DNA from: Chloroflexota bacterium
GTDB lineage: Bacteria; Chloroflexota; Anaerolineae; Anaerolineales; Anaerolineaceae
Direction: 5' to 3'
Assembly (NCBI GenBank): GCA_023381565.1
Contig: JAMCRR010000058.1
Coordinates: 1-49,250 of the forward strand
Length of the DNA: 49,250 bases
Shown here: positions 48,364 through 49,250 of the stretch, in pieces
Layout of the letters: each line of letters begins with the position of its first letter
Numbering within the stretch: position 1 is the first letter of the stretch
Made by a program: the position numbers and the translations under genes
Notes under the pieces: generated by a model
The model's input: only the letters and a program-made list of their open reading frames with translations
The model's database searches: none
Told to the model about the DNA's origin: nothing

Positions 48364-49250
48364 CTACGGTGTGGGGGTGGTGGTCTCTTGCGGGGCGGGG
48401 GTTGTTTCGCTAAGGGTTGGCGTCGGCGTGGCCAGCCTCTGGCGCGCCTGATCCGCCCATTCTGCGGGGAAAGCCTCCTGCGGCAGGGCAAGCAGTGCCT
48501 TCCAGTCCTCTTCAGCCTGGGCCGTGCGATTTAGTGCATCCTGAGCCTGAGCTTCCCAATAATACACCGCTGCCATATCAGCATCGCCGGTTGCCAGCGT
48601 TCTCGCCCGATAGATTGTCTGATAGGCGCTAACCGGATCGCCGGCGGCTAGAAAAGCCCGGCATTTCCCCAGACCGGCAGCAAAAGATTGCGGATCGATC
48701 TTCGCGGCCTGGGTGTAATCACTCAGCGCATTTTGAGGATCGTTTTGCTGCAGGTAAATATTGCCGCGTAGCAGATAAGCCTCCAGCATGCGGTCGTCAA
48801 GCTTCAAAGCCTGGTCGAGTGCGGCGAAGGCCGCGGGCGCATCTTGCAGAGCTATTTCACCCTGGGCAAGCATCAGGTAAGCTTGAGCGTCCTGGCTCAC
48901 GTAGAGCAGATAGGTCTTGAGCGCATTCACCGCCGGCTGGGGTTGAGCGTTGGTCAGATTGGCCTGCGCCAGCACCCGGTAAGCGGGCAGGGAGGTGAAA
49001 TCCATCTGGTTCGCCTTTTGAGCCTCTAGCAATGCTTCGGGGTTGAGCCCGAGGATCAGGTCGGCGCGGGCGCGGTAAAGTGGGATGATCGCCGATCCCG
49101 GCAAGTGTTCTTCGGCCGTTTTTAGGGCATCCAGAGCGGCTTGGCCGTCATCCTGGTTCAGCGCTGATTCGGCTTGTGTGAGATATATTTCGCCGAGGGA
49201 CGGGTCGAGTGTGGTGGCTTGTCCCAGGTCAGCGCTCACGTCCGCTAATG
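48364..49250 (-). CDS. TPR-repeat protein, N-terminus beyond the window
   Basis: The visible 294 codons are continuous tetratricopeptide-like helices, for example PAAFAALDQALKLDDRMLEA, YLLRGNIYLQQNDPQNALSD, YTQAAKIDPQSFAAGLGKCR and DAYLMLAQGEIAL-type units. They end in a Thr/Pro-rich tail (ATPTPTLSETTPAPQETTTP) typical of exported Chloroflexota proteins. A GTG at 49239 is in frame, but the frame stays open to the window edge with TPR-like residues and no ribosome binding site at the GTG, so the gene is probably cut by the boundary. TPR domains mediate protein-protein contacts; the partner is unknown. Confidence 0.82.
   Translation of the reverse strand, partial: LADVSADLGQATTLDPSLGEIYLTQAESALNQDDGQAALDALKTAEEHLPGSAIIPLYRARADLILGLNPEALLEAQKANQMDFTSLPAYRVLAQANLTNAQPQPAVNALKTYLLYVSQDAQAYLMLAQGEIALQDAPAAFAALDQALKLDDRMLEAYLLRGNIYLQQNDPQNALSDYTQAAKIDPQSFAAGLGKCRAFLAAGDPVSAYQTIYRARTLATGDADMAAVYYWEAQAQDALNRTAQAEEDWKALLALPQEAFPAEWADQARQRLATPTPTLSETTPAPQETTTPTP

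Noticed and set aside
1..49250. tRNA or rRNA genes, complete insertion sequences, phage or defence systems
   Set aside because: I looked for tRNA-like T-arm motifs, transposase motifs and terminal repeats in the gaps and found nothing that held up.

Overview
The window looks like a piece of a chromosome from the Chloroflexota, most likely class Anaerolineae. This is an inference from gene style: many lipoproteins and membrane proteins with long Thr/Pro/Ala linkers, two ECF sigma/anti-sigma pairs, a DUF5679-type mini-protein, PrmC/RF1 next to a TsaC-like protein, and scattered palindromic repeats. No rRNA, tRNA, CRISPR array, complete insertion sequence or phage gene was seen. One stretch carries Illumina adapter sequence, so the source is probably a short-read (perhaps metagenomic) assembly.

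Layout. 72-2122: M1-type peptidase lipoprotein and a DinB/ClbS-like protein (both minus), beside two palindromic repeat elements. 2404-5288: ECF sigma factor translationally coupled to a membrane protein that is probably its anti-sigma factor. 5414-7030: APC-type permease. 7361-8913: a prenyltransferase-like repeat protein whose middle contains adapter sequence, then a decayed YcxB-like pseudogene. 9228-12158: a Fur/PerR-type regulator with a consensus promoter and PerR-like box, then a P1B-4 metal-efflux ATPase. 12146-14508: GH36 alpha-galactosidase split by a frameshift. 14679-17209: tsaC-like, prmC and prfA, overlapping, minus. 17415-22915: cydAB, then a GT4 glycosyltransferase and a GH63-like hydrolase. 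22967-27161: cupin, a tight promoter-hairpin unit, two lipoproteins and an aldo/keto reductase. 27162-29054: a thioredoxin/NHL-repeat protein read through an in-frame TGA, a strong selenoprotein candidate. 29214-34712: beta-helix surface protein, LCP-family protein, MurJ and a TPR membrane protein. 34865-38021: a CxxCH/DNRLRE surface protein and a second ECF sigma/anti-sigma pair. 38029-40919: argGH behind a leader that looks like ribosome-mediated arginine attenuation. 40882-43228: RidA, a second M1 lipoprotein and a 48-residue DUF5679-like protein. 43376-46930: a sugar ABC transporter. 46933-49250: a YhaM-like protein with an altered HD motif, a 51-bp tandem repeat array and a TPR protein running off the right edge.

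The strongest observations are the candidate selenocysteine codon with a SECIS-like hairpin (28868-28907), the argG leader peptide with mutually exclusive hairpins (38067-38230), the adapter contamination inside a gene (7954-7975), the interspersed repeat that encodes a lipoprotein signal peptide (1608-1694), and the covarying tandem repeat array (47985-48345). The first 71 bases show no gene start or recognisable feature.
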